DNA of 56,550 nt from Planctomycetota bacterium (GTDB taxonomy: Bacteria > Planctomycetota > UBA8742 > UBA2392), in NCBI GenBank assembly GCA_020425605.1, contig JAGQRH010000026.1, positions 1 through 56,550 on the forward strand, in the 5' to 3' direction. Position 1 is the stretch's first letter, and each line of letters opens with the position of its first letter. Shown here in pieces: positions 33,601-41,231 of this stretch. Position numbers and translations under genes: made by a program. Below the pieces are notes generated by a model. It made no database searches and was not told where the DNA came from. It worked only from the letters and a program-made list of their open reading frames with translations.

Positions 33601-33652
33601 GATCCAGGAAGAACTGGACGGCAGCAAGGAAGAGGAAGAAGAGGGCTTCTAG
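30644..33652 (+). CDS. Exported TPR protein with MA-clan (gluzincin) metallopeptidase domain
   Basis: A 1002-aa protein. ATG 30644 has GGAG 6 nt upstream and opens a signal peptide (MRYLLAGLLVAAFSPLAFAS). TPR repeats (~35-480) precede a peptidase_MA-like domain. HEMDH at 561-565 and WLAEG with Glu582 as third zinc ligand are intact, so it is probably an active zinc protease. More TPRs (~680-1000) follow, and the tail is acidic (KEEEEEGF). It is divergent from the thioredoxin-like gene at 28035 (191 bp; TATTAT at 30572 may be a -10) and convergent with the M48 gene. A periplasmic or outer-membrane quality-control role is inferred from this context. Confidence 0.85.
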   Translation: MRYLLAGLLVAAFSPLAFASPVLRVADAGQRAQPRTQLLAETDDEEEDAGLPDAELALDKGQYKSAKLGFKKVLKDDPANQAAARGLADSYAQTGDYKLGISALTKCIEQSEKVEDVTLIRLARLQLIVGDLTAPEALADKLIASESGVSAVDGYLLKGNVLRAKGLYEEAKAQYNEVRAVVLKERGGSLKIDKAKGRQPVIADEWCSAGEAYFWLNRLHDANDCWGNALVADGFHERTNAWMARLYLEQNHDSSAHVNYAGPYLKHNSGSSLMHLRMAQIYFFRWRSTAGFKELDEAAKLNPDDPELLAFRAVKYIGTDQYELGSKDYNRALKVNPGNEEALGAKALHAATLGLKDTWNEAEQAMLAVNPKPARFYEIVADGLSDRFRYTEALPLYKKALECNPEHWTAYKGQGMAAMNYGDDELGQKSLEIALDKDPIRNNLQTVNFLTLLDSFKNFERVKTEDGRWNLLVHKSEAPIMVDMYLQHLNQIWDDLKAKYDFEPQTPVTIESFNRHEDFEVRTVGITGLPALGACFGHLVTLDSPSARPPGSYNWASTLRHEMDHVWQLQISNGQIPRWLAEGCSVYEEKRTRPEWERHMEDQLFMHYHQDDIPSVKKFNEWFHDGSKVLFAYYLGNVMMEFIDKKLGGLNKIRSMIEMFGAKKTPEEVFRACLSMEPEDFDKQFRDYVANERIAHLKMIPLVSPGRTDELYFKYEDGEATTDELVELALAYTQQGSRFDAETFLGLAKKAGADTVMGKRGSTYWYCVAMLARNDEDLPRADRSKKMREAIETAIARGLEDYQTYLMMAQFAQQERNVEMMLHWVNEAQRAFPESAQPYAYLYQIYQQTRDNENAIKAAEKWVSVDENNLNVRMWLIENVYDPGRNWEKMADMALQAVNVAPLSAKVHHYRGYALRKLKDWQGAVDSFEFVRRLATGATPEEALQAEVDALCDIAATWLQAEENEKCRKVLDEAKALDPNNARIKTIQEELDGSKEEEEEGF

Positions 33653-33675
33653 CCCGACGCGTAGCAAGCAATTTC

Positions 33676-33708
33676 AAACACCCCGCCCGAGAGGGCGGGG
33701 TGTTGTTT
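33676..33708. terminator. Bidirectional terminator between convergent peptidase genes
   Basis: A 10-bp perfect stem, CACCCCGCCC (33679-33688) with GGGCGGGGTG (33693-33702), is closed by a GAGA tetraloop. It is flanked by A-rich (CAAA) and T-rich (TTGTTT) sides. Confidence 0.85.
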
Positions 33709-33727
33709 GATCGGTCGGTCGCACAAT

Positions 33728-35098
33728 CTACTTGGCCTTGGGGTCGGGCTCGCCAAGCTCGATCAGCTTCTGGCGTGCTTTCTCGGCCAGATCGCCTTCG
33801 CCGCCGAGGGCGTCGTAGCTGGCCCGGTAGTTCGTGGCAGCGCTCGGGGTGTCGCCCTGCCGCTCGAACGCGACGGCCAGGTAGAACAGCCCGACCGGCG
33901 AGCCCGGGATCAGCTGAAGGGCATTCTGCAAACGCTGCTGCGCGATCGCGTTGTCGTTGCGCTGGATCGCAACCATGCCGCCCATGAAGTTCGGCCAGAA
34001 TGTCCCGCTTTCGAGCTGCAGGGCGCTCTTGATTTCGGATTCGGCCGCGTCGTAGTCCTGAAGGTAGTAGTGCGCCTGCGCTACATTGGCGTGCAGGATG
34101 GCGTGATCCGGTACGCGCGCCGTGGCCTGCAGGTAGTAGCTGAGCGCGCTGCGGTACTTGGGTGTGGCCGCCGGCTGACCGCCGCTTTCGAACAGCTTGA
34201 ACGCCTCGGCCATCTCGGCGTCGCCCTTGTCAGCCAGGTCATAGGCCGGCTGTGCGGCGCGGATGTCGACCATCGCACTGCCGAAGCCCTGCACGTTGCG
34301 TGTGTAGTTCTCCGGCTTGTAGTCCTTGTATTCCTTCTTCAGTTGCTCGTTGAGGTACTTCACGCGGTTGCCCGGGTCCGGGTGCGTGGACAGGAACTCG
34401 GGCTGCCCGCCGCCGTTCTCTTGCGTGTAGTCGCTCAGCATCTGCATCACGCCGATGACGCCGTTCGGCTCATAGCCCGCTCGCGCGGCGAAGCGCATGC
34501 CGAAGTGGTCGGATTCCTCTTCGTCGCCGCGGCTGTAGCTGAGGCCCAGCAGCTGCACGGCCATGATGCCAACCACGGCCACGCCCTGGGTTTCTTCCAT
34601 GCTGGCCAGCAGCGCAACCGGGATGACCATCAGGGTCATCTTGCTCATGCGTTCGACGCTGTGGCGGGCGAACACGTGGGCGACTTCGTGGCCAAGCAGC
34701 CCTGCCAGCTCGGCTTCGTCGTCAATGCGGTTGAGGATGCCGCGGGTAACAAACACGTGGCCGCCGGGCAGCGCGAACGCGTTGATCATGCTGGTGTTGA
34801 CCAGATAGAACTGGAAGTCCCAGTCGGGGAACTCGGCGTCTTCGCGCAGGCGTGTTCGGCCTGCGGCAACGACTTTCTGCCCGACTTCGTTCAGGTAGTT
34901 CTGGCTGGCGTTGTCCGGATACAGCCCGCCAAGCTCGGCCAGGATGGGCTGGACGGATTCGTCGCCCATGCGCTTTTCGTCGTCATAGCTGTACAGGTTC
35001 AGCGTGCGCTTGCCGGACAGGGCATCCACCTGGCACGAGGCGGCGAAGCTGCACGCGGCGATCAAGAGAAGCATCAGTGGGGCGGCATGGCGGGTCAT
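33728..35098 (-). CDS. M48 family zinc metallopeptidase lipoprotein with TPR tail (BepA-like)
   Basis: A 456-aa protein. The N-terminal hydrophobic stretch ends in the lipobox IAAC (Cys16; Cys22 is an alternative), so it is a likely lipoprotein. The peptidase domain has GHEVAH (136-141) with Glu138 catalytic, and EEESD (193-197) gives the third metal ligand. TPR repeats occupy ~285-456 (AILHANVAQAHYYLQDYDAA). This is the layout of BepA/LoiP proteases, which monitor outer-membrane protein assembly. The start is supported by GGAG 6-7 nt upstream. It is divergent from the selenoprotein gene (137 bp), consistent with shared envelope or thiol homeostasis. Confidence 0.9.
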   Translation of the reverse strand: MTRHAAPLMLLLIAACSFAASCQVDALSGKRTLNLYSYDDEKRMGDESVQPILAELGGLYPDNASQNYLNEVGQKVVAAGRTRLREDAEFPDWDFQFYLVNTSMINAFALPGGHVFVTRGILNRIDDEAELAGLLGHEVAHVFARHSVERMSKMTLMVIPVALLASMEETQGVAVVGIMAVQLLGLSYSRGDEEESDHFGMRFAARAGYEPNGVIGVMQMLSDYTQENGGGQPEFLSTHPDPGNRVKYLNEQLKKEYKDYKPENYTRNVQGFGSAMVDIRAAQPAYDLADKGDAEMAEAFKLFESGGQPAATPKYRSALSYYLQATARVPDHAILHANVAQAHYYLQDYDAAESEIKSALQLESGTFWPNFMGGMVAIQRNDNAIAQQRLQNALQLIPGSPVGLFYLAVAFERQGDTPSAATNYRASYDALGGEGDLAEKARQKLIELGEPDPKAK

Positions 35099-35235
35099 GG
35101 CAGGCTCCGTATGGGCGTCGCGTTTTCGTACGCACCGGCAGTGAGCTATCTATTTAGCAAGCGCAGTTGCGCGCGAAAGCGGCAATCGGCATTGCGAAAG
35201 CTATGCTGGTCGCATCGGTACAGAAAGGTTGGACC

Positions 35236-36297
35236 ATGGCAAAGTTGATCGCCCTGATGTTATTGCTGGCCGCGCCCATGCACGCAGCGGAAGCCGAAAC
35301 TACCGATCCGGAAACCCAGCCCGCGGAGCTGGGCAGCGTCCACTGGTATCGCAACGTCGACACCGGCATCGAGTTGGCCACTGAGCAAGGCAAGCCGATT
35401 TTCCTGCAGTTCCAGGAGGTGCCCGGCTGAGCGACCTGCAACGGCTACGCCGCGCAGGTTCTGCGAAACGAAATACTGGTTGCCGCCATTGAAAACCTGT
35501 TCGTGCCCGTGCTGATCTACACCAGCAAGGGCACGGCCCACGATGCCGCCATGTTGAAGGAATTCAGCGAGCCGGCCTGGAACAACCCGGTCGTGCGCAT
35601 CATCGACAGCGAAAAGAAGGACGTCATCGACCGCATCAATGGCGTCTACACCAAGCGCGGCATTGCCACCCGGCTGCTGCAAGCGATCGACAAAGCCGAC
35701 ATCAGCCTCGCGGCCGACGCGCGTGCGGTGCTGCAGAAGCTGGCCGACGGCAAAGAGCCGAGCGCCGAAGAGGCGCAGCAGTTCAGCGATGCGGTAAGCA
35801 GCCGTATCTCGCGCGAACTGGACAAATCGCTCGGCTCGGCCGTCAGCGCGTTCGAGTCGAAGAAATTCGGAAAGGCCGCCGAGCTGGCCGCGAAGGTGCG
35901 CGATGACGAGAAGGCGGAAGCCACGGCCAAGGCCGATGCGGAGTATGTAATCAAGCTGGTCAACGGTCGCTTTGAAGGCCTGAAGGCAAAGGCCGAGAAG
36001 CTGAAGGCCGATCGCGAATACCTGCTGCTGTTTGGTGCGCTGGGCGAGGCGGAAGGATCATTCAAGGGTCTCGAAGGGGCCGAAGAGTTCTTCGAGGGCT
36101 ACGACGAGTTGAAGAAGGACAAGGCGGTCAAGGAAGAGCTGAAGGCGCTCGAGAAGCTGGCCAAGCTGGAAGAAAAGCTGGCAACAGCCAAGACCGACCG
36201 CGACCGCGAAGCCGCCCGCGCGTCGCTGAAAGACTTCGCCGAAAAGAACCCCGGCAGCCGAGCGGCCGAGAAGGCCGAACAGCTGGCAGCAGAATAG
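35236..36297 (+). CDS. Exported thioredoxin-like selenoprotein (in-frame UGA as selenocysteine), helical C-terminus
   Basis: One 353-aa frame is interrupted only by TGA at 35428-35430. Before it lie a signal peptide (MAKLIALMLLLAAPMHAAEA) and KPIFLQFQEVPG; directly after it come ATCNGYAAQVLRNE and NLFVPVLIY, a continuous thioredoxin-like sequence. Residue 65 is thus read as Sec in a Sec-Ala-Thr-Cys68 redox motif, where CxxC is expected. A hairpin immediately 3' (35434-35459) could be the bacterial SECIS. Residues ~95-353 are Lys/Glu/Ala-rich helices. A pseudogene or two separate ORFs is unlikely because coding character is unbroken. It is probably a periplasmic thiol oxidoreductase. Standard gene calling would split it into 35236-35430 and a second ORF starting near 35503. 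A strong terminator follows. Confidence 0.82.
35434..35459 (+). promoter_or_regulatory. SECIS-like hairpin just downstream of the in-frame UGA
   Basis: ACCTGC (35434-35439) pairs with GCAGGT (35454-35459); inside, GGC (35443-35445) pairs with GCC (35449-35451) around a UAC loop. It starts 3 bases after the UGA, the position of bacterial SECIS elements that bind SelB. The apical loop is not an exact match to the E. coli fdhF element, so only position and fold support it. Confidence 0.5.
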
Positions 36298-36313
36298 CAG
36301 CGGCTTGAACGCA

Positions 36314-36348
36314 AGCGGGGCGGACCGATGGTCCGCCCCGCTTTTTTT
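36314..36348 (+). terminator. Strong rho-independent terminator of the selenoprotein gene
   Basis: A 13-bp perfect stem (AGCGGGGCGGACC with GGTCCGCCCCGCT) has a 3-base loop followed by a run of seven T. It also lies just beyond the stop of the convergent anti-sigma gene. Confidence 0.93.
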
Positions 36349-36363
36349 GGTCGTGCCACAGGC

Positions 36364-37839
36364 CTAGTCGCCCGAGTGAGCTTCCTTGATGATCTTGATC
36401 TTTACGCCCTTTTCAGAGCCTTCGCTGTGGGCCTCGGCGCTGCCGTCGCTCATGCGCCAGCGGCCTTTGTCGTCCTGCTTGAACCCGACCCCGTCGAAGC
36501 GTTCGCGCAGGCGCTCAGGCAGTAGTTTGCGCACGGCATCCGGTGTCTTGGCGGTGTAGGTGATCGAGCCGTCTTCGCCTGTGGTAGTGACCTTGATGGC
36601 CTGGCCGTCAGAAGAGACGACCATCGTTTCATCGTCGATCTGGATGATCGTGACATCGTTGATGCCGACCTCGACCTCGAATGGCATGAACGACCTGGCG
36701 CGCTCGATCTCCTTGAGCTGCCTCTCAATGTCCTTCTCGTAGCGTGGGTTCTCGGCCTTGGCCTTTTCAAGGCGTCGTTTGTATTCGTCCATCCCGGGAA
36801 GCATCTGCTGCAGTCGCTTGCGCAACTCGACCTGGAACTCCACGAATTGGGCCTCATCCGGATCGCCCTCCATCCGTTCGGTCCACACCATGAGGTTGGT
36901 TGGCAGGCCGAGTTGCTTGCCGTCGGCCTCGAATACCTTGAGGTCGCCGCGCTTCCACTCGACTTTTTCGCCGTCACGCAGGGGCACAAAGTAGAAGCCC
37001 TGCTGGTCTGACTTCAGCACCGCATCGCCGCTGATGACTTGGGCATTTACGCTTTGCGGGCGGCTCCAGGCCTGGACCTGTGTGGGGTCGAATTCGCCGT
37101 CGACACTGCATTGCAGGCGGATCTTCGCACCCGGCGCCGCGCTGAAACCGGTTTCGCCGGCACGCACGAATACATCGGATGCCATCTTGCCCGCGTCGAC
37201 TTCGCCGTTGCCGTGCAGCATGTAGACCACCGGCTGACCGGCGTCGATGCTGATCCGGAACACGGCGCCCTGCTCAAGCTGCGCCTTGCTGCCGTCGGCC
37301 ATCGTGAACGAGAGGGCGCGGGAATCGCCGGCCATCATCCACTCGTCGATCGGCATGTCCTCGGACGGGTTCCATTTGCCCTCATCGTTCTGGACGTAGA
37401 CCACTCCCTGCTCGATGTCGGCCGGCGCCTTGTTATTTGCGATGGGTTCATTCGGGGAATTGGCCGGGTCGTCACCGGGCTTCAGCAGGAAGAACAGGCC
37501 CAGCGCGACGATCAGCACAGCGGCGATTTCGCCGACGATCAGCCACATCGGCAATGACAGCAGCCGGCCGCGTTTCGGCTCGGTGGTTGCAGCGGATTCG
37601 ATGGCATCAACGGCACCCAGCATGCGCAGCGTGCTTTCCAGCGCCTTGGCCTCGGCCGCACCGGAGCGCGCGTCGCGCACGATCGCATCGCGCACGACGG
37701 ATTGCTCGTCGCGGTAGGCGTCGTAGACGGCGCGGCATTCATCGCACTGGCTGAGGTGCGTGAGCAATGCCTCGCGCTCGGTGCCCTCGACCAGCCCGTA
37801 GGCCAGTGCGGTGATGTCATGATCTTCGGGGTGCTGCAT
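36364..37839 (-). CDS. Membrane anti-sigma factor with zinc-finger N-terminus and FecR-like region
   Basis: A 491-aa protein. Residues 28-35 carry the HxxxCxxC zinc motif (His28, Cys32, Cys35) of ZAS-type anti-sigma domains. One TM segment lies at ~98-120 (MWLIVGEIAAVLIVALGLFF). The periplasmic part has a FecR-like beta region (~170-290), then a charged helical and beta C-terminus of unknown function. ATG 37839 has AGGAG 8 nt upstream, 10 bp after the sigma-factor stop, so it is the cognate regulator of the ECF factor at 37850. The ~370-residue sensor region is much longer than usual. Confidence 0.85.
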   Translation of the reverse strand: MQHPEDHDITALAYGLVEGTEREALLTHLSQCDECRAVYDAYRDEQSVVRDAIVRDARSGAAEAKALESTLRMLGAVDAIESAATTEPKRGRLLSLPMWLIVGEIAAVLIVALGLFFLLKPGDDPANSPNEPIANNKAPADIEQGVVYVQNDEGKWNPSEDMPIDEWMMAGDSRALSFTMADGSKAQLEQGAVFRISIDAGQPVVYMLHGNGEVDAGKMASDVFVRAGETGFSAAPGAKIRLQCSVDGEFDPTQVQAWSRPQSVNAQVISGDAVLKSDQQGFYFVPLRDGEKVEWKRGDLKVFEADGKQLGLPTNLMVWTERMEGDPDEAQFVEFQVELRKRLQQMLPGMDEYKRRLEKAKAENPRYEKDIERQLKEIERARSFMPFEVEVGINDVTIIQIDDETMVVSSDGQAIKVTTTGEDGSITYTAKTPDAVRKLLPERLRERFDGVGFKQDDKGRWRMSDGSAEAHSEGSEKGVKIKIIKEAHSGD

Positions 37840-37849
37840 GGTCTTGCTC

Positions 37850-38389
37850 CTACTTTGCGAGTTTTGCCCGCAGTCCTTCCAGTGCACGATGTACCGTCAC
37901 GCGCACTGCCGTTTCCTTCATGTCTTCCAGCTCGGCGATCTCGGCGCTTGTCATCTGGCCGAAGAATCGAAGCTCAAGAATACGCCGGGCGCGATCCGGC
38001 AGCTTCTCAAGTTCGCGCCGCACCAGCTCAAGGTTCTCTTCATGTGCCAGTTTTTCGAGTGCGACTTCTGTGGCGCTGCGCCCGCCTTCCGGGTCTGGCA
38101 TGTCGGCGACGGTCGTGTGCCGCTTGCGCGTACGGGCGATCTCGACACAGACGTTGTGGGCGATGCCGAACAGCCATTTGCGCACGTCACGGCTGGGGTC
38201 AAAGCTGCCGAAGTATTTGTAGGCCCGCATGAAGGTTTCTTGAAGGGCATCATCAGCCTCGGAATCGTTCCCCAGGCGCCGCCGGCAATACCCGAATAGC
38301 GGCCCGTGATGCAACACGGCCAGCCTGCTCAGTTCCGATCGCCTGTCTGCTTCAGCCACTACTTCCCCCCCCCCGCTACCGTTAACCAT
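37850..38389 (-). CDS. ECF-family RNA polymerase sigma factor with a G9 tract near its start
   Basis: A 179-aa sigma factor from ATG 38389. Region 2 is ALQETFMRAYKYFGSFDP with RKWLFGIAHNVCVEIAR, and region 4 is LPDRARRILELRFFGQMT, then ETAVRVTVHRALEGLRAKL. Two starts are possible: ATG 38389, which places nine consecutive G within codons 5-8, or a GTG eleven codons later, for which the same G-run would serve as Shine-Dalgarno. Gain or loss of G would frameshift the first form and alter the second. It is co-transcribed with its anti-sigma gene. Confidence 0.88.
   Translation of the reverse strand: MVNGSGGGEVVAEADRRSELSRLAVLHHGPLFGYCRRRLGNDSEADDALQETFMRAYKYFGSFDPSRDVRKWLFGIAHNVCVEIARTRKRHTTVADMPDPEGGRSATEVALEKLAHEENLELVRRELEKLPDRARRILELRFFGQMTSAEIAELEDMKETAVRVTVHRALEGLRAKLAK
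38366..38374. repeat. Homopolymeric C9 (G9 on the coding strand) tract at the ECF sigma start
   Basis: Nine consecutive C on the top strand lie between the two candidate start codons of the sigma gene. Tracts of eight or more G/C are known slippage-prone sites in phase-variable genes. No other tract of this length was noticed in the window. Confidence 0.8.
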
Positions 38390-38446
38390 ACGGGAGCACC
38401 CGGGTGGGCGTTACGCACAATTTGCATGGATTCTGCCCGCGTGGCG

Positions 38447-38728
38447 CTAGATGGCCGCTTCGATTTCTTTGGCGAGCTTGAAGTCGCGGCTGGTGATGCC
38501 GCCGGCGTCGTGGGTTGAAAGCCGGATCAGGACCTTGTTGTAGACGTTGGTCCATTCAGGGTGATGGTCCATGGTATCGGCCGCCTTGGCGACCTTTTCC
38601 ATGAACGCCCAGGCCTGCTTGAAGTCCTTGAACTCAAAGGACTTGCTGATGCCGTCGTCCTCGTGCTCCCAGCCGGGCAGGTCTTTCAGCGCGGCTTCAA
38701 TTTCCGCTGCCGTTGCCTTCGTTGCCAT
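38447..38728 (-). CDS. phhB: 4a-hydroxytetrahydrobiopterin (pterin-4a-carbinolamine) dehydratase
   Basis: A 93-aa PCD/DCoH protein, full length. The active-site histidines are in MDHHPEW (53-59) and His73 in STHDAGGIT. It dehydrates 4a-hydroxy-tetrahydropterin during aromatic-amino-acid hydroxylation or acts in molybdopterin-like pterin recycling; no phenylalanine hydroxylase is in the window. AAAGGA lies 8 nt before the ATG. The first 32 bp overlap the 3' end of the exported-protein gene at 38697, so the two are translationally coupled. Confidence 0.95.
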   Translation of the reverse strand: MATKATAAEIEAALKDLPGWEHEDDGISKSFEFKDFKQAWAFMEKVAKAADTMDHHPEWTNVYNKVLIRLSTHDAGGITSRDFKLAKEIEAAI

Positions 38729-39779
38729 CGGGCGCGTCCTTTCGGTTGCTGCGTTCGCCGCGTGGGGCGACCTTGCCGTTTTGCAGCCTCTGGGCCGAGA
38801 CTGTGCCGTCCACAGCGCCGCCGTCTTCTCTGAGTCGGTAGCGAATCTTTACTTCTGCTCCCGCGGCTGTAGGTACGCTTGCTGGTCGCGGGGCCGCGAG
38901 CGTGCTTTCGATCTGAGCGTAGGTGGTGTTCCAGAAGTCATCGCGTCGGTCCGGGTCGGCGTCGGCCGCCTTGGCTGCTTCGAATTCTTCCTTCGTAAAA
39001 TATGGCTTAAGAGCTGTCAGTCGGCTCTCCCGCGAAACTCCTGAGTTGACCGCCTCTTTCAGTCCAGTCACGGTGGACTCGAACACGCCGTCTTCGCCGG
39101 CAAACAGCTTCGACACGGCCTTTGAGTAGTCGAACTCCGGCCGCTCGGACTCGGGCTTTTCCCTGTCAGAGGGGCTTCTTCCCACCAGGTAGTCTATCGG
39201 CTCAAAGTCGAGGAGCTCCTCCCGCAGGGTGCCGTTGCCGAAGTAGGGCGCCATTCCCGTGATGGGCGCCGCAGCTAGGCCGTCCAGCGTGACCTCAAGC
39301 GCCGAGATGCTCCACTCGCCGTCGTGACGGGACCATTCCACTCGCACGCGCATGATGGAGCCGAATGCCAGCGGCCAGGTCGTATTGACGGCAGCGAAGT
39401 CAGCCGCGTCGGGCAGGTTTTCGACCGCCGGAGTCGCGCCCAGTGCTGCGAAGAACAGTTGGCCGACGCGGGTATCCCGGTACTTCGCCAGGTTGGACAG
39501 GCGGGTACAGAAGCGGGCCTGCTCTTCGTTGAGTTCGGGCGCTTTGGGCTGGCCCTTGTCATCTACCCCTATCGGTGGGAACTCGGCCGGACGGTTGAGC
39601 ATCTGGTCGCGGACGGTACGCACGGCGGCCCAATAGTCCTCAGAAACGTGATCCCCTTCGGCAAGCACAGGATTTTTCAGCGCCTCGGCGAGTGGAACGA
39701 CCGATAACGTAGTGGCAGACAGCGGCAATGCAGCGAAGAGCAAGCTGAGAAGAGTCACACTTAAGGAACAGGTCTTCAT
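38697..39779 (-). CDS. Exported protein of unknown function
   Basis: A 360-aa protein with a signal peptide ([20 protein letters not shown], cleavage probably after SAT). The mature part is a soluble alpha/beta sequence without recognised motifs; [20 protein letters not shown] suggests a beta-sheet core. The last ~40 residues are low-complexity ([20 protein letters not shown]), ending within phhB. It is divergent from the coiled-coil gene at 39973; the 193 bases between contain an inverted repeat, GTCGAAT...ATTCGAC (39858-39889), followed by TATACC. Function unknown. Confidence 0.7.
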   Translation of the reverse strand: MKTCSLSVTLLSLLFAALPLSATTLSVVPLAEALKNPVLAEGDHVSEDYWAAVRTVRDQMLNRPAEFPPIGVDDKGQPKAPELNEEQARFCTRLSNLAKYRDTRVGQLFFAALGATPAVENLPDAADFAAVNTTWPLAFGSIMRVRVEWSRHDGEWSISALEVTLDGLAAAPITGMAPYFGNGTLREELLDFEPIDYLVGRSPSDREKPESERPEFDYSKAVSKLFAGEDGVFESTVTGLKEAVNSGVSRESRLTALKPYFTKEEFEAAKAADADPDRRDDFWNTTYAQIESTLAAPRPASVPTAAGAEVKIRYRLREDGGAVDGTVSAQRLQNGKVAPRGERSNRKDAPDGNEGNGSGN

Positions 39780-39972
39780 CGTTGCGGCCTGTGCAAATGG
39801 TTGAGGGGGATGAACATAGCCGCTTGGTGGTCACCCCGCTAGGCGTCTTTTGGCCTTGTCGAATCGAACGTAACGTGATTCAATTCGACGGGTTATACCC
39901 TCCGTGGAGAGTCGATCGCGGTTGAGTGCGTGGGGCATCCCCGCGACAGGGCCGCATTGATGGCAGGTGCTC

Positions 39973-41178
39973 ATGGCGGAAGAAGGAAGTGTTGACTATG
40001 CAAACCTGATCCGCGCTCAGACGCGGTCGGTTGACATTGACGCGTTCAAAGAACGCGGCATGAAAAAAGTCAACGTCATCAATGCCAAGAAGATCAATGA
40101 ACTGATCTCTCAGGCGGTGACCAACATTATCGGCAAGATGGAAGACGCCGATATTGCAACGATCAAGGACGACAAAGCCCAGATCGTCATGGACTCGATG
40201 GCCGAGTTCAAGCGACTGTTCAGCGAGCAGAAGAAGGAAGCCGAACAGAAGAGCAACGTCCAGGATGAGCTCGTCGCGCTGCGCGAGCAGATGGCCAAGA
40301 CCCAGTCTGCCGGAAATACAGTCAGCAGCACGCAAATGCAGAACGTCAGCGACGAGATCGCTGAGCTCAAAGCATTCATGATCAACCAGGCCAGCAAGAG
40401 CCAGGGCGCGGAAATGACGCGCACGGCCATGATGGAGCAGCAGCAGGAACTGCTGGAAGATCACTTCAATGACCTGAAGGCTACGCTGGCGACATCCGGC
40501 AATGCCTCCGCCCAGGCGGCGGTAGCCGAAGACAACACCAAGAAGGCCCTCGAAGAAGTCGTCGACAAGATGACCGGCCTGCTCGAGGAGCAGGAAAAGA
40601 AGCGCAACGGCGCCACCACCGACACCATCATGAAGGTGCTGGGCGAGTTGAAGGAAGACCTCGCCAAGCGCTTCGACGACCTTACCGGCGCGATCAAGAG
40701 CTCAAGCTCAGACGCCCTGAAGACCGAGCTTGGCTCGCTGCGCGAAGACATCCAGAAGGCCAACTCCGAAGGGCTCAAGGCCGAGATTTCCGCCCTGCGG
40801 GAAGACCTGGCCGAAAAGACCGTCGCGGCCGGTGCAGCCAATACCGAAGCCCTGCAGGCCCAGATGGCCAAGATGCAGGAGATGCTCGAAAAGGGCGGCG
40901 GCGGTGGTGGCGCGAACGTCGACATGAGCGAGCTGATCAACAAGCTCGAAGGCTCCATGTCGAAGAAGTTCGCGGCCGCGGGCATCGGCAAGGAAGAAGT
41001 CTCGATGGACGACGCGATGGCAGTCTCGGGCGTGATGCTCGGTGCCGCGTTCAAGGGCATGGACGACATCGAGTCAAACATCAGCGGTCTCGACGCCAAG
41101 AAGGTCACCGACAAGGAAGGCGGCAAGAAGGCCAAGGGCGCGCTGGATGCCCTCAAGAAGCTCAAGGGCAAGAAGTAG
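39973..41178 (+). CDS. Cytoplasmic coiled-coil protein of unknown function
   Basis: A 401-aa protein from ATG 39973 (a GTG two codons upstream is possible). It has no signal or TM. An N-terminal conserved-looking block (KKVNVINAKKINELISQAV, ~30-48) precedes long Glu/Lys/Ala-rich heptad segments (~70-310: LKEDLAKRFDDL, LREDIQKANSEGLKAEISAL), a Gly6 linker near 315, and a basic Lys-rich tail (ALDALKKLKGKK). This composition suggests a filament-forming or nucleoid/cytoskeleton-associated protein, but no family was recognised. A strong terminator follows 20 bp after the stop. Confidence 0.75.
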   Translation: MAEEGSVDYANLIRAQTRSVDIDAFKERGMKKVNVINAKKINELISQAVTNIIGKMEDADIATIKDDKAQIVMDSMAEFKRLFSEQKKEAEQKSNVQDELVALREQMAKTQSAGNTVSSTQMQNVSDEIAELKAFMINQASKSQGAEMTRTAMMEQQQELLEDHFNDLKATLATSGNASAQAAVAEDNTKKALEEVVDKMTGLLEEQEKKRNGATTDTIMKVLGELKEDLAKRFDDLTGAIKSSSSDALKTELGSLREDIQKANSEGLKAEISALREDLAEKTVAAGAANTEALQAQMAKMQEMLEKGGGGGGANVDMSELINKLEGSMSKKFAAAGIGKEEVSMDDAMAVSGVMLGAAFKGMDDIESNISGLDAKKVTDKEGGKKAKGALDALKKLKGKK

Positions 41179-41198
41179 CCGACCATCAAATCAGCAGA

Positions 41199-41229
41199 GA
41201 GCCCGCCCTTGGCGGGCTCTTTTCTTTTC
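41199..41229 (+). terminator. Rho-independent terminator after the coiled-coil gene
   Basis: A 9-bp perfect stem, GAGCCCGCC with GGCGGGCTC, has a CTT loop followed by TTTTCTTTTC. It also lies at the end of the convergent deaminase gene. Confidence 0.92.
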
Positions 41230-41231
41230 AG

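Noticed and set aside
35428..35430. UGA read as a true stop, giving a 64-aa peptide plus a separate downstream gene
   Set aside because: The downstream part has no start with a ribosome-binding site at the break, the thioredoxin-like sequence is continuous, and Cys68 completes a Sec-x-x-Cys motif.
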